The notes: generated by a model not told the origin, from the letters alone. Positions 45,591-58,991 are shown, counted from the stretch's first letter. The stretch: 64,000 nt of DNA from Tetracentron sinense (GCA_015143295.1 CM026568.1:31690441-31754440); one strand, 5' to 3'. Translations and numbers: made by a program.

Positions 45591-47436
45591 TGGCACAAGC
45601 CACAGCATCCACACACCCTCTTCTTTGTAACATTATACAAATGCAGAAAACAAGCTCCATTTACCATGATTGCTGGTCGCTCGTCAATTCAACCTAGAAT
45701 CTTCCTTGGGTGGATCCCAGCACTACTGGGCTGCTGGTTAAAGCCTCTTTACTCAAGTTTGGGAGAGATTTTATCACTGTTATTTTAATTTGTACAAGCA
45801 GTGCACATGGGCTACCCCAGTCCCATGGGCACCTGGCCCCTGTTAATGTAGGGTTCAGCTTGATGTGTATTTCTAAGACTATAGTATAGGCTAAGCTTTA
45901 GCTACACTTTAGGTGCAATCAAATTAGCATGGGCTTGAACATGGACCCCTGTTATCTCAACCTGTATTGCTTATCTGTCAATCTAGGCTTGAAAATTGAA
46001 ACCACCTCCTCCTAAGCCCACCACTCCATGTGCACACCTACTTCCAACCTACCACTGCCTCACTTTGGACACAGATGGAGACGAATCCAAGCCCAACAGT
46101 CAATGGGTCCCACTGAATACATCACATTTGGCTTAGAGATTGATCACTTCACCATGGGGCTTGTCCGTCTTCTTCCTCTTTGGGGTTAGGTTCTGGGATC
46201 CAGTCCCAAGAGGTGTGATGGTTGTAATGACCACCCAAGCTTCAAATGTTATGCATTAACCCATCACACACTAACATTACAATAATTTTTTTTTTATGAC
46301 ACATCACACCCACACGCACCAAAAACACACAAACACACACACACCCAATAAATGGGTCGGTTTTTGCCTTCTGTAAGAAGACTACATCTTCCATCCGAAA
46401 CTGGGTCAGGTGGGTGGGTAGCCCTACCCCACCTCATCACTTATCATGGTTGTCCGGGTCAACTCCACTAGTCTCAATTCCACTCCAAATCATTAGTACA
46501 AGTGTAGAGACTACAAGTCAAATAGCACGCTCAAAATTTTGGTGTATGATATATTGCCTCCCTTTGGGATGCTTTGCACATTTCAATGTGAGTGAAAAAA
46601 AAAAAGGTTTTTAGGAAAAATAATAATAATTTTCAGTTCAATCAGCCGTCCAAAGAGGATAGATGCATGCTGGTCATATATGAGGTCACTAGGCCCAACA
46701 ATTCGTTGAGGATAGTGGTAGAGAAGATGATCAATTATTTCGGCGTATGCGATCTTCTAGATGAGATCCATCAAACGGCAAATCTGACTCCCTTGAAAGT
46801 TTCGCATCATTTATTGACATCTGTGGGCAATGTGTGAGACACAAAGTATCATATGTCCTATCCACAAGCAAGCAATGTGAAGAGAATCGAGCTCAGATTG
46901 CCTGCCTTACATGAGCAACATCATGATGATATATTAGGCTCCCTTCTTTCCCGACCTCTTCTCTCACTCTATGAGTGTCGTCCTTTGAGTGTTCTTTTTG
47001 AGTACTCTCGTGAATAGTTTTAATATTCCGTTTGTAATTAGAGTGCTTATTTATGAATGTCTGAAAATTAGTAACTCTTCCCGTATATGTTTTTTGGTTG
47101 AACTTTTAAAGTCCATAACTTTTATTTCACGCTTAATTGTACTTGATGTTTAGAACTATATTATTTCATAGTGTAAAAGTTCTATAAATTTTCAAGTTTT
47201 GCCAAAAATTTCAGATTTTTTAACTTCCTTTCATGTGGAACTTCTAATAAAATTGAACATAATAAATCTAAGATGCCTTTGTGTAAAACAGCTTGAAACC
47301 CTCTTCCCCTCTTGTTTCAAAATATTAATGTTCTAGACTTTTAAAAGTTCCACCAAACGAACGGAGTCTTAGGGATGATCCATGTAATTATCCCCTAATC
47401 ATGCCACATACAACAAAGTTGCATGCTTTGTTGGCA

Positions 47437-47560
47437 AATGATGACCACCTCCCTTCATCAAGATAAGATATGTGGCTATGAGAAGGTCTCACACTGTAGC
47501 TCCGTATGGTTATTTTACACTGAATCTTTTCTCTAGTTTTGTTTCTCAAAAATTCTCTTC
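47437..47560 (+). repeat. Copy 1 of a diverged direct repeat
   Basis: Shares ATCAAGATA..ATATGTGGCTATG, CACACTGTA and GTTATTTTACAC in order with 49437-49540. Origin unknown. Confidence 0.55.
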
Positions 47561-49436
47561 ATCCTATCATGATTCATGCCACACAAAAACAAAGTGGGTA
47601 GAGATTAGAGAAACATTCTTTTCCACATATCATATCCATTCAAAACATGGTGTAGGCAAGCCTCCACTTGAGGAGGGGGATGGTCAGCGACAACTTTCCA
47701 TGCTTATGTCTCTTTTCAAACTTCTCTTTTAGGGCTCACTCGTACTCTCATTTGGCAAAGCAAGCTAGACACTATCATTGCTCAACTTCACCATTCCATG
47801 CTCTTTAAGCCTATAATAGCCTCTTCTTTTTCTCTTCCAATAGCCTTTTGTAGTTAATATATTCAGAGAGACACGTGCCTACGTTTGCCAGTAACAGTGT
47901 GTGTATCCTTACATGCATTAGAGTGATCACGGTTCCACTCTCTTCAGGTGCAGTGGTTGAGATTTCTACCGTTTAGCCTAACTTCAAATGCTTCTAACCC
48001 TCTAACCATTGAACATATAGTAAACCCGAACCTATCGTCCACTCTAGCTACTGCTATTCTTTCTTTCTCACGATTCTATTGTCTTCTTTTCATGTGGGTC
48101 TAAGTGGAATTCTCCTTACTATTCTTCCGCTAATAGGTGGGATCACATAATCATACCAAAACTTAGTGAAAGTTTCTTTAGACTTTGAATTCAATCCCTC
48201 TAGAAGGCTGACCAATATTGTTTCAATTCAAAAGAATTACAAATTTGTCATCATGAAATGGATAATTTACTTTTCTTATTGATTTAAAAATCCACCTGTC
48301 CAATGCGATTAGCTCTTTATGTCAGTCTCCCTTATTCTTGATGCTTTCCCTTTTTAGGGTTTCAAGGGAAGAGTACCAAATGTGGGGCTCTAATAAGGTC
48401 TTGGTCAATTGAAGACTCTCTCTGTCTCTCTCTATATATATATAAGTGTCCCCTTCTAAAAACTTCTGTGGCATGATTTTTTGGGAAACTAATTGTTGGA
48501 TGTTAAGGTGTGTTCCTTGAGAGACATATGACAAAAAAAGCCCAATTGAACATTTTTACATCGTTTGATTAGATCCTAATTGGTCAGCATTAACCCTTAG
48601 GGTTCAATAGACCCTACTTAGGTTATAAAAATCTTTGTTCTTTCGACTTTCAATCGAATGGTCTAAAAATGTCATATCGAACTGATTATATTGTCACATG
48701 TCTCTTAAGGGCCTACCACAACATCCAACGATCAAAATAAAAAACAACCTACCACGTGTCAAGCTTTTAGGGGGGCGCTCACTAGAAATTGTAGTGAGCA
48801 ATGCCCACTAGAACATATAGCAGTCCCCATGTATGTATATATATATATATAGTCCTTGGAACACTTTGCCTTTGCTTGATACTAGAAATTCTATAAAGAA
48901 CAACAAAGGTTGAATATTTAGGTAGAAATTGCAACTTTTTTTTTTTGGAGGGTTAGAAATTGTAACTGGCTTCTACCAATAGAGGGAGATTGACTTGCAA
49001 TAATATGGTTTAACCCAAAAAACCCAAAGTTTATGCACTCAACAATAGCTATTACTACCCCAAAAAACAAAAGTAATAGCTATTACTAGAATGCCTGACC
49101 TTGTGGTCGTGATGTTCCTGTAGGTGGGTAAGCTACTAAGCTGGGATCGAATCCCTAACTTTAACTTTGTGGTTGCATGCAATACATCAACAGGTTGAAC
49201 AAAGAGCTCAAGCCATTGTATTGTTATGATGTTGTTTATAAGAGTGTTATCATCCAGAAGTGACAATAACAGAGCATGCACAGGGGGACAAACACCTTAG
49301 TAAATGATCTAGGAAATAAGTCATCCAATCGGATGGTTAACAAGAATTGCTACACCAATGACAATGCAAGATGATCACAAAGCCGTCAAATATTAATCCG
49401 CTACTGGGAGTCTCAATCACTAACTCACCTCGCATA

Positions 49437-49540
49437 TGCTGATGATCACCTTGATCAAGATATGTGGCTATGTGAACTCTTCACACTGTACTACTGTAGC
49501 TATGTACAGTTATTTTACACAGATTCTTCATCATTTTTTC
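49437..49540 (+). repeat. Copy 2 of a diverged direct repeat
   Basis: Partner of 47437-47560, 2.0 kb away in the same orientation. Too diverged to be a recent duplication. Confidence 0.55.
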
Positions 49541-51336
49541 CAAAAGAATCGAAACCTTAAACCTTTTACTTTGCTTTCATTTAGATTAACCCCTTTAGCT
49601 CTTTGAAGTGACAATCATTCTACATTGAAATGTCAAAAACTCAAAGGGAAGCTTTGGCTCCCACCTTTGATGTATCCGCAACTCCACAGTATCTCCACTT
49701 TTTCTTCCCTCAAGCTAATGCAAAAGGTTTATATTGATAATGTTATGAAAATGACATCTCCATGGTTTCTTCATCCAAACAAGATGATTCATCACCATCT
49801 CCACCTTTCAGAGGAGGCATTAAGTTACAGTGATCTTCCTCTTTGCAACAACACTCTTCTTAGATCATGTACCAATGCTAGAATAACAAGTATAACCTGC
49901 TTGTGCTGGTCATATGTTCGTGCAAGAACACGCGAATACTCGAATTTCTTAATAATTAGGTAGTTTTCTGATTAAAGAATCAAAATTTTCTTAGTTTAGA
50001 ACTTGGGTGTGCATACAAATGTCACACTAGAGCATATATGTGGATTGTGACATATATGAGTGTGTCTGCAAAAGCCTCAACTTAAAACTTCTTTTATTAA
50101 TGGATTTTTCACTAACTCTGTTTAATTTAGTTCTTCATTATCTTCTTTCCGTAGCAACTCCATCCACGCATACCAAATATACGTATATGCACACGCACAC
50201 AAGCATGCTTGACGGCACGCGCATAGCCTAATCACTCGATGACTAGGGTTTTTTGCCAAAATTAATCATTTGGTCTTGTAAATATCAACCCCACCTTTTT
50301 CTTTTTTCAAATCTACGTATGGTGTCCCCCTTCAAAAAGCAAACATGGCATTGGCAGCCTTTCTACCTAAAGCTATGAGAAATCTTATTCTAGTATAATT
50401 AAGTCCATACTTCCCCAAATTACATCCTCTTTTGCTTGATTATGTTAGTATTTTACCACTAAAATAAGTGACAATATGATGTTTATACTAATACTACTCG
50501 TATTATATATATATATATAATTAATGTATTTTTCTTGATCGTGGAGTTAGAATCTATTCCCCAACCCAACTTTGCAAAGGCATGGTTCCACTGAGATTTC
50601 TTAATCCATTTGCCTTTGTTTGTAATGAAAGTGACTCCTTGTGGGCCAGTATTCCTGAAATACTTTCCTTTTATCTGATGCATAGGTGGGTTAGTGTTTT
50701 TTTTTGTGAGAAGAAAAGAAAAAAAAAAAACAAAGGGATTGTTATTGTAGAAGTGGCAAGCATCATTGCCAGAACCCTAAAAAGACAACCAAGAAAAGCT
50801 GAAAAAGCAACCCCCCCTCCCCAAAGCTTGGTGCTCCCACAAACTAGATAACAACTACTTAATTAAATAGCTAATTGTAATTAGCATAAATTTGTGATTT
50901 GATTATGATGCCATTCGCCTTGACGATGACATCACGGCTTCAAACCAACGGCTTAGATTTATCTGTGTAGACGTCATGGTATCATTGTCACGAGAATATA
51001 ACAAAAGTACTGAAATTTGATTAGGAGAAAATAGTTGCTTTTGAATGAAAATCACTATAATGGATTGTTAAGGGGGTGAGGGCAAAAATCATAACATTTC
51101 ACTCTTGCTTTTCAAAAAGCATAGATAAATATTAAATAATATTAATAGCAAATAATAATAAATACTTAATTTTCTATTAGAATCTCAAAAATTCAAATGA
51201 ATTTTAGCACAATTAAATCTTAATACAATAGTATGGTGTGGCCTCTCTTAGAGATCTAGGAATCCAGGTTACAACTTGCAAGAGCTCCACCCCACTGCTA
51301 ACAGGTAACCACTAACTCCTAATGTTACTAACTTTA

Positions 51337-51444
51337 AGGGTAGCAATGGGCTGGGTTTAGGCTTAAATTTTGATATTTTTTAATAGTCTAACTCGAAACC
51401 GAACACAATTACAAAGGCTCCCGAATTCCAATTGTCACCCTAAT
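51337..51444 (+). mobile_element. Complete 108-base hAT MITE of the TAGGGNTGNCAATGGG family
   Basis: Left end AGGGTAGCAATGGG; near the right end, in reverse, AGGGTGACAATTGG. The 8-base duplication TAACTTTA occurs perfectly at 51329-51336 and 51445-51452. This copy gives the family a hAT identity for the partial relatives at 14928, 29714, 63411 and 63874. Confidence 0.75.
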
Positions 51445-51655
51445 TAACTTTAGTTAGATGATGGGGGGAATAAAGGTCCAGACCTCGAAGTTCAGAAGCA
51501 CCCCATCCACAACGCGCACATGCAGGCACAAAACCTAGTGCGTGGACCGCCACCTATTAAATGCGTAAGTGGGCTGGACGTGGCTCTCTTGAGAAAAATT
51601 TCATACATGGAGTGGAATTATGGGCATCAACAATTTTTTTTTTTCTTTATTAAAA

Positions 51656-53005
51656 CTAGCGGGTGGCATGTGCCATGCATGTGAGAGCTAGGGAAGGAGT
51701 TAACCATAGTTAATAAGAGTTAAAAGGGACACGTGTTAACTTGCGGGTGCGATTGAATTCTCCCGGAGTTCAATCGTGATTGATTGTGATTCTATTATTT
51801 AAATAGATAGATGAGGGTAGTTTGGGAATTAAATTAAAATATTAAATTAAAGTTTCATTTTATTTAAGGGTAGTTTAGGAATTTCAAAAATTTCGGGTTA
51901 CGCCTGCCTCTCCAATTATAATAACTAGCCGGTGGCCCGTGCGATGCACGTGAGAACGAGGGGAAGGAGTTAACCACAGTTAATAGGAGTTAAAAGGGAC
52001 ACGTATTAACTTGTGGGTGCGATTGAACTCGCTAGTGGTACGTGTGATGCACGTGAGTGCGAGGGAAAAGAGTTAACCACAATTAATATGAGTTAAAAGG
52101 GACACGTGTTAACCTGCGGGTGCGATTGAACTTGCTAGTGGTACGTGCGATGCATGTGAGCGCGAGGGAAAGGAGTTAACCACAGTTAATAGGAGTTAAA
52201 AGAGACACGTGCTAACCCGTGGGTGTGATTGAACTCTCCCCGAGTTCAATCGCGATTGGCTGTGATTCTAAATAAATAGATGAGTAAGGGGTAGTTTAAG
52301 AATTAAAGTAAAATATTAAATCAAAGGCAATGGGTAGTTTGAGAATTAAAACAAAACATTAAATCAATGTTTTGTTTTTATATAAGGATAGTTTGAGAAT
52401 TTGGAAATTTCGGGAAGTTCATGACTCTCATATTATAATAGTAAAGATAAAGAAAATAAGATTAAATCCATAAGAACGCAACTCATATGGCATGAGATTA
52501 CCTCCGGCAGCACGCTCACGAGGCTCAGCCTCAGGCGTGTTAAAAGGGACTCGTGTTAACCCGTGGGTGCGATTGAACTCGCTAGTGGTACGTGTGATGC
52601 ACGTGAGTGCGAGGGAAAAGAGTTAACCACAATTAATATGAGTTAAAAGGGACATGTGTTAACCTGCGGGTGCGATTGAACTCGCTAGTGGTATGTGCGA
52701 TGCATGTGAGCGTGAGGGAAAGGAGTTAACCACAGTTAATAGGAGTTAAAAGAGACACGTGTTAACCCGTGGGTGTGATTGAACTCTCCCCGAGTTCAAT
52801 CGCGATTGGCTGTGATTCTAAATAAATAGATGAGTAAGGGGTAGTTTGAGAATTAAAGTAAAATATTAAATCAAAGGCAATGGGTAGTTTGAGAATTAAA
52901 ACAAAACATTAAATTAATGTTTTGTTTTTATATAAGGATAGTTTGAGAATTTGGAAATTTCGGGAAGTTCATCTAAGCAAGACTCTCGTATTATAATAGT
53001 AAAGA
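51656..53005 (-). mobile_element. Tandem array of non-autonomous Helitron ends
   Basis: Read on the minus strand, 3' ends with CTAG after a CACGTGCATCGCACGTG-like hairpin occur at 51656, 51925, 52032, 52135, 52582 and 52685. 5' ends of the form A|TCTTTACTATTATAAT lie at 52447 and 53005. The segment 52019-52540 is repeated with few changes at 52569-53090, a 550-base period. Several 3' ends per 5' end suggest serial end capture or insertions of one element next to another. No Rep/helicase gene is present. Confidence 0.72.
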
Positions 53006-53055
53006 TAAAGAAGATAAAATTAAATCCATAAGAACGCAACTCATATGGCATGAGA

Positions 53056-53265
53056 TTACCTCCGGCAGCATGCTCGAGGCTGAGCCTAGGGCGTCCATTC
53101 ATCATGCGGCGGCATGTGGTGATAAAAAAGAGAGAGATATCAATTGGGGAGAAGTCAAAAAAACAGGGGAGAAAATTAAAGGACTTCTCCCCTATTTTAG
53201 GGGTATGTAGGGTCACATGCCGCATGTTGAATGGAGGCATGAGCCTATGGCGTGCACCAGAGATA
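53056..53265. repeat. Foldback element with GGGGAGAAGTC / GACTTCTCCCC core
   Basis: CCATTCATCATGCGGC near 53093 pairs with GCCGCATGTTGAATGG near 53219, and GGGGAGAAGTC near 53147 pairs with GACTTCTCCCC near 53182. The outer arms carry GGCTGAGCC / GGCATGAGCC. The same core occurs many times in 59479-60487. Confidence 0.7.
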
Positions 53266-53947
53266 ATCCGATGCCAATTAATATTGAATTGTAAATCAAA
53301 GTTAAATACAGATTAGATTACAGTGTAGCTGACACAGAGAACATCTAGGGAAGTGAGAAAGAGATCACCACCGAGCAAAGAACTTTGGAAACCCAGAATC
53401 AAGTGTAATTCCTCTGTGTCTTCACAGCCAAGGCAAATAATAACAGAAATCAGTATCATTTGGTCCTATAAAATTATCACAAAAGCTAAAGTTTTAGTCT
53501 TTTATTGGAAACTGGAATCCTCTCTCTCTCTCTCTCGTGGTATGTAAAAGAATGAAAACCTTGAAAAAAAAAGTTCAAAAAAATCAGAAACTGGGTCTTT
53601 TTTATCACAACCCATTATTTATTTCTCACAACCACATGGGTAAAACTCTAAAAAAATATCCACCCATTTGGTTTTTGATTTTTTTTAAATCAGCTCGTGC
53701 CTGAAAGTTCTGTATGTCAGAACACAAAACCAAGGTATTAAGGCTAGAAGCTGAGATAGAGACAGATTGTTTGGGGGTTTTAAAGCTTTGAAAATGGTGA
53801 GAGATTGAATGGGGTTTCTTTGAATGCGTTTCCATGGACAAAACTAGGAATAAATGGTGCGATCTTGATCACAGAATAAGACAACACCAATGTATGCAAA
53901 TACAAACAGTGTTAGCAGAAGAAACAACTCCCCCAAATTCTTCAAAC
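53266..53947. other. Upstream flank of the neprosin-family gene
   Basis: No other gene. It contains a (CT)n tract at 53519-53537 and T-rich stretches. An in-frame ATG at 53834 precedes the chosen start but would put 38 hydrophilic residues before the signal peptide. Confidence 0.5.
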
Positions 53948-56900
53948 ATGGCTTCTAGCTGTTGCAAGATGTTCCCAATCATTCCCATTTTTGTTGCTTT
54001 TCTTCTTGTTGCTTCTTCAGTTTGTCCCGTCGTCTCAATATCTATTGAGACAGAATCCGGCTCCCGGCGACCGGCCAATCGTACTTTCCGGCCAGGGGAA
54101 GAGTTGCAGAGGTTGAAGAGGATAAGAGCTCATCTCATGAAGATCAATAAGTCTGCAGTCAAAACAATTCAGGCATTTTCTTTGTCTTAGATTGTTTTTT
54201 TTTTTTTTAAGTTAAAGATTTGATATTTTACTTTTTCTTAATGAGTTGGATTCTTGTTTGTTTTTTGTTGCAGAGTCCTGATGGTGATCTGATAGATTGT
54301 GTTCTATCCCATCAACAACCAGCTTTTGATCATCCAAAATTAAAGGGACAGAAACTATTGGTAGTTGAATTTACAATTTTCTGTTCTTTTCCTTCTGGGG
54401 TCTTTGAAATTTTTTGTTTTGGAGCTATACAAGTGAATTCAGGAGATTCAAAGGCTAGATTTTTCTGATTTTTTTTTTTTTGCAGGATCCACCGGAGAGA
54501 CCGAATGGCAATAACACGACAGGTTCGGAACCCGAAAGCGTTCAGTTATGGAGAGTTTCTGGTGAATCATGTCCAGAAGGAACAATTCCGATTAGAAGAA
54601 CCACTGAAGAAGATATTCTAAGAGCTAGTTCTGTTCAGAGATTCGGGCGAAAAGTAAGAAGAGTGAGACGCGACTCTTCCAGCAGTGACCACGAGGTTAG
54701 TGTGAAGAAAACCAGAGGAACACCCAGAAAATCTCTCTTTAAGTTCTTTTGAGATCACCCAAAGAAGTCCATAGAAATGGGTCTGGTTGTTTTTTCTGTT
54801 TTCGGAAACAATTTTTTTTCTAGAGATGAAAGAAATGATGATTCGGGGAGGTGTTTTAATCTTTAAAAGAAATGGTTTTTGGATTTGAATTGATTTTTTT
54901 TTTCCAGTGGTGTTTCAGTATCTACAGTCTTCTTCTTCTCCTTCCTTTTTTTCCTGGTTTATACTGCAATTTGATGGATTTAAATGAGATCAACCAAAAC
55001 TCTGATATTTCATAAGAAAATAAAACATCTCCTGTCAAAATCCTTCACCCCCTCCCAACAGCAATTAGAACAAGCTGTAATTTTCATCAAATTAGCCATT
55101 TTTATTTGAAAAAGTAAAAAAGAAACTGAATCAAAAAATGTAGAGAGCATGACCACGAGACTGTTTGATCTTTTCCTTTTCCAACAAAGTTTGAAGTTTT
55201 TTTTTATAAATGAGTGTATTAAATCTGTTCCTGCTTATGTCAATTCCAAACTTTCATGGTTTCTCTGTTAAGTATAGTTCCACTTGTTCCAAAAACTAAG
55301 GATTTTTCATTAATGGGTACTCTGTAATTTCATTGATAATCACTGACTATATCCTATGTGTGCCTTGAAAAAAAAACTTCTCATGTAGAATTATAGCTTA
55401 AACTGCCGACACTTTGGAAATAAAATAAGTATTAGAAAGATAATGAATTTCGCTACATGGGTACTGTACAATATGTTTAATAATCATAAATGAATTTCCA
55501 TAATATGCTGAAAACCTTAAGCTTTGCATTTGTTAAAAAAGTTTCCTGTTCTGCATTCATTCATTTATATATTAATTCTTTAAAATTTATGGATTACAGC
55601 ATGCAGTTGGGTTTGTAATGGGAGATCAGTACTATGGAGCAAAAGCCAGCTTAAATATATGGGCCCCCGGCGTAACTAATCCAAATGAATTTAGCTTGTC
55701 ACAAATATGGGTCATCTCCGGTTCGTTCGGCAACGATCTTAACACCATTGAAGCTGGTTGGCAGGCATGTAAATAATTTTCTTCTATCATTTTTTCTCTC
55801 TCTTAAAAATCACTTTCTATATATTTTTTAGGAACAGATATCTGTATAATACTTGTGCTCCCAAGTCCCAACTAGAAATTTGACTCCCCTTTAAGAAATT
55901 CAATTAATGATTATTACATTGCAGTATGTTAACCAATTACGATAAATGTAATTTTTTTTTTCTCATTTAAAGCAGTTATTACAGTTCAACTACCTTTCAA
56001 TTCATTGAGATTTTGTATCAGATTCATAGCTAAAGATACTATTTCATTTATTTTTCTTCAGGTTAGCCCAGATCTATATGGGGATAATTATCCTAGGTTC
56101 TTCACTTATTGGACAGTAAGTATTACAAAATGTGGAGTAGTATTTTTCTTTTCTTCCACTTTGTTTCCCCATTAAAGCATAACTGAGATTACTAGTTTCC
56201 ACTGTAGAGATCAGAATTGGAACCAATTTCAAAGAAGAATATGAAAAAGAAATGCTAATTTTCATTAATTTACAGACCGATGCATATCAAGCTACTGGAT
56301 GTTACAACTTGCTTTGCTCAGGCTTTGTTCAAACTAACAACAAGATTGCCATTGGGGCGGCGATCTCCCCGAGATCATCATATAATGGTGGACAATTCGA
56401 CATCAGCTTAATGGTTTGGAAGGTAATAGTAAGTCAATTATAAATAAATTAAGGAAAAAATAGTAAGCGAATAGTTTTAACATAAACTAAATGGGAATTC
56501 AACTATGGGGTGGTTTTTACAGTTTATTTCATAAAGTTGGTAGTTGCATCTTTGAACAAAAAACTTCCAACAGCTACATTAGCAAACTTATATGTAAGTA
56601 TTATTCATCTAAGATGCGCCGCATTGACGGAATACGCACGGCCTGCACTAGTAAATATTATAAAATGACCAATGGATTTCTTATTCTTCTTTTCTTTGTA
56701 AGATTCTCTACTTTTTCTTGCAAAAAAGTTCCTTGAGGCTTCAACCTTTTCTTTTCTCTTTTACATTATAATTTGTTTTTCTATTCAAATGAATGACCAG
56801 ATTTAAGAACTAAGTACTCAGTTTTTTCTTGCATTTTCCTATTCTCTTGTTATTTTCTCTTAAAATGTTAATATTTTCAGTACTAAGAGTAATGGAATTA

Positions 56901-57371
56901 AAACCTATATATATATATATATATATATAACCATCCTACATGCTAATATGCACATAGGAAAAAAATGACTGATTTAAAATGTTTATTGAATAGGATCCAA
57001 AGCATGGACATTGGTGGCTCGAATTTGGATCTGGGCTATTGGTTGGGTACTGGCCGTCGTTCTTGTTTAGTCACTTAGGGAATCATGCGAACATGATACA
57101 ATTTGGAGGAGAAATTGTTAATAGTCGACAAAATGGGTTTCACACGTCGACGCAAATGGGCAGTGGTCATTTTGCAGGAGAAGGATTCAGAAAAGCATCT
57201 TATTTCCGAAATTTACAAGTTGTTGATTGGGATAATAGCTTAATTCCATTATCAAATATTCGACTCTTGGCAGATCATCCGAATTGTTACAGTATACAAG
57301 GAGGTATGAATAATGCATGGGGGAATTATTTTTACTATGGAGGACCTGGAAGGAATGTCAATTGTCCCTAA
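53948..57371 (+). CDS. Neprosin-family (DUF239/DUF4409) secreted protein, 7 exons
   Basis: Exons 53948-54172, 54274-54360, 54486-54695, 55600-55764, 56062-56115, 56276-56422 and 56994-57371 give 421 residues. Signal peptide about 1-31. The neprosin activation peptide region (about 40-165) includes [30 protein letters not shown] and [12 protein letters not shown]. The neprosin domain (about 175-421) has [42 protein letters not shown] and FGGEIVNS. E225 (IEAGW) and E336 (GGEI), 111 residues apart, are the likely counterparts of the two catalytic glutamates of Nepenthes neprosin, a prolyl endopeptidase. Most plant members have no tested substrate. Introns 1 and 4 appear to start with GC, not GT. 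Start 53948 was chosen because it opens the signal peptide. Confidence 0.92.
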
Positions 57372-58554
57372 TGGAAATGGAAATAGGAGTGGAGAGTTTT
57401 GTATTTTTTTGTTTTTCTTTTCTTTTTGGGTTTTCGGGTTTGGATTATTTTAAGTTTTGATTTCTTGTTTTTTTTTTCTAACAGGTGACCCATTAATTAT
57501 ACCACCTTTAGGGACTTCTGTAAATCTGAAAAAAGAAATAGTGAATATAGTATTGTTTGTTCCTTCCATTTCTTTGTGATGATTATTGACTCAATTGTCT
57601 GAGAAATCTTCAAGCAATGCGAAGTTAGTATTGGTTTTGATAACAGAAGAAAAACAATTCAACTTTTAAGGCTAGCGCATTTAATGAGGGGACCACCCAG
57701 TTGACCAAAATACCCTTAAATCATTTTTTTTGGAGGATACTTATAGAGAAATGCCCAGAACATTAAATGGAAATAACTATCAACAGGAGCCCCGGTTGAC
57801 TGTTCAACCGGAACAACCCAAAAATTGCCTTGGGAAGGGATATATATGGGAAAAAAATTAGGGTTAACAAATATCCTTCTTTATGTTCATAATTACTAAA
57901 CTACCACTTCTCAAGCAATTTTTGGTTCCTCTACCGACAATTAGAAGTGATTACGAGTCCAAACCCTATCTGGTATTCTTGAACGCGTTTAGCCTTTTCT
58001 TTAGTAATTTTTTATTTGTTTAAGCAAACTTTGGTAAGCAACTCCTGTTTTAAAAGGAAAAATGAAATAACCAACATTTCCTATATTATTTTTTATTTCT
58101 TTTTTAATGAAAATGTATCTCACCCGAACCCAAAAGATAATAATATAACAATACTAAACCTAACCCTCATTAAATGCACATAAGCAGTTTTCTCTCATTA
58201 AGTTTGCATTTCCAGATGTATTATTTTAAGAAAAATAATTAATCACGCAAACTAGTGTACTAAAAATTAAGAAAAATTGTATCTTCTTGGTTTTACGACC
58301 CATGGCGCCCCCTATTCAGTCAACTGTCTGTCCTTATCTCTCTCTCAAGCATTCCCTGTTAACAGTTAACACCTCTTATACTAATAAAATAATACTTACT
58401 ATATCATACAATTAAAGTATCCATCTTAATTGAACTTGTATTAGTCTATATTTACTTATCAAGAAATGTTGACTACTATAAGGTTGACCTGATACAAAAT
58501 CTGATGGAACAGCAACCCATTTGTATTTGTAGCTCAAAGCCTTTGCTGCCAATA
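57372..58554. other. Intergenic, no gene seen
   Basis: 3' flank of the neprosin-family gene, T-rich at first. A small hairpin CCGGTTGA-CTGT-TCAACCGG sits near 57792-57811. Nothing else is recognised. Confidence 0.5.
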
Positions 58555-58991
58555 TCTCTCTTCTTTACTATTATAATGGGAGAGGCAGGCGTAGCCTGAT
58601 TTTCTAAAATTCCCAAAATACCCTCATATCATACACAACTTTGATGTAATATTTTATTTTAATTCTCAAACTACCATTTGTTCATCTATCTATCTTTATT
58701 ATTATAATGGGAGAGGCAGTCGTAACCTGATTTTCTGAAATTCCCAAAATACCATCATATCATACACAACTTTGATGTAATGTTTTATTTTAATTCTCAA
58801 ACTACCATTTGTTTATCTATCTATTTAAATAATAGAATCACAGTCAATCATGATTGAACTCAGGGAGAGTTCAATCGCACCCGTGGGTTAACATGTGTCC
58901 CTTTTTTAACTCCTATTAACTGTGGTTAACTCCTTCCCCTCACTCTCACGTGCATCTCACTCTCACGTGCATCGCACGTGCCACCCGCTAG
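58555..58991 (+). mobile_element. Short non-autonomous Helitron, complete
   Basis: 5' end A|TCTCTCTTCTTTACTATTAT and 3' end CTAG|T, inserted between A and T as Helitrons do. A perfect hairpin CACGTGC-ATC-GCACGTG (58964-58980) stands seven bases before CTAG. The 5' portion is tandemly duplicated (about 58562-58690 and 58693-58830). The element is homologous, in opposite orientation, to the array at 51656-53005. Confidence 0.75.

Larger units (their letters stand above)
45348..51336. other. Six kilobases of intergenic DNA
   Basis: No gene is supported; open frames such as 49625-49963 and 46592-46837 have no recognisable motif. It contains a GT/CA hairpin (45518-45590), CA-rich stretches near 46330, a duplicated segment (47437-47560 and 49437-49540) and (TA)n tracts near 48835 and 50505. 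Confidence 0.5.
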
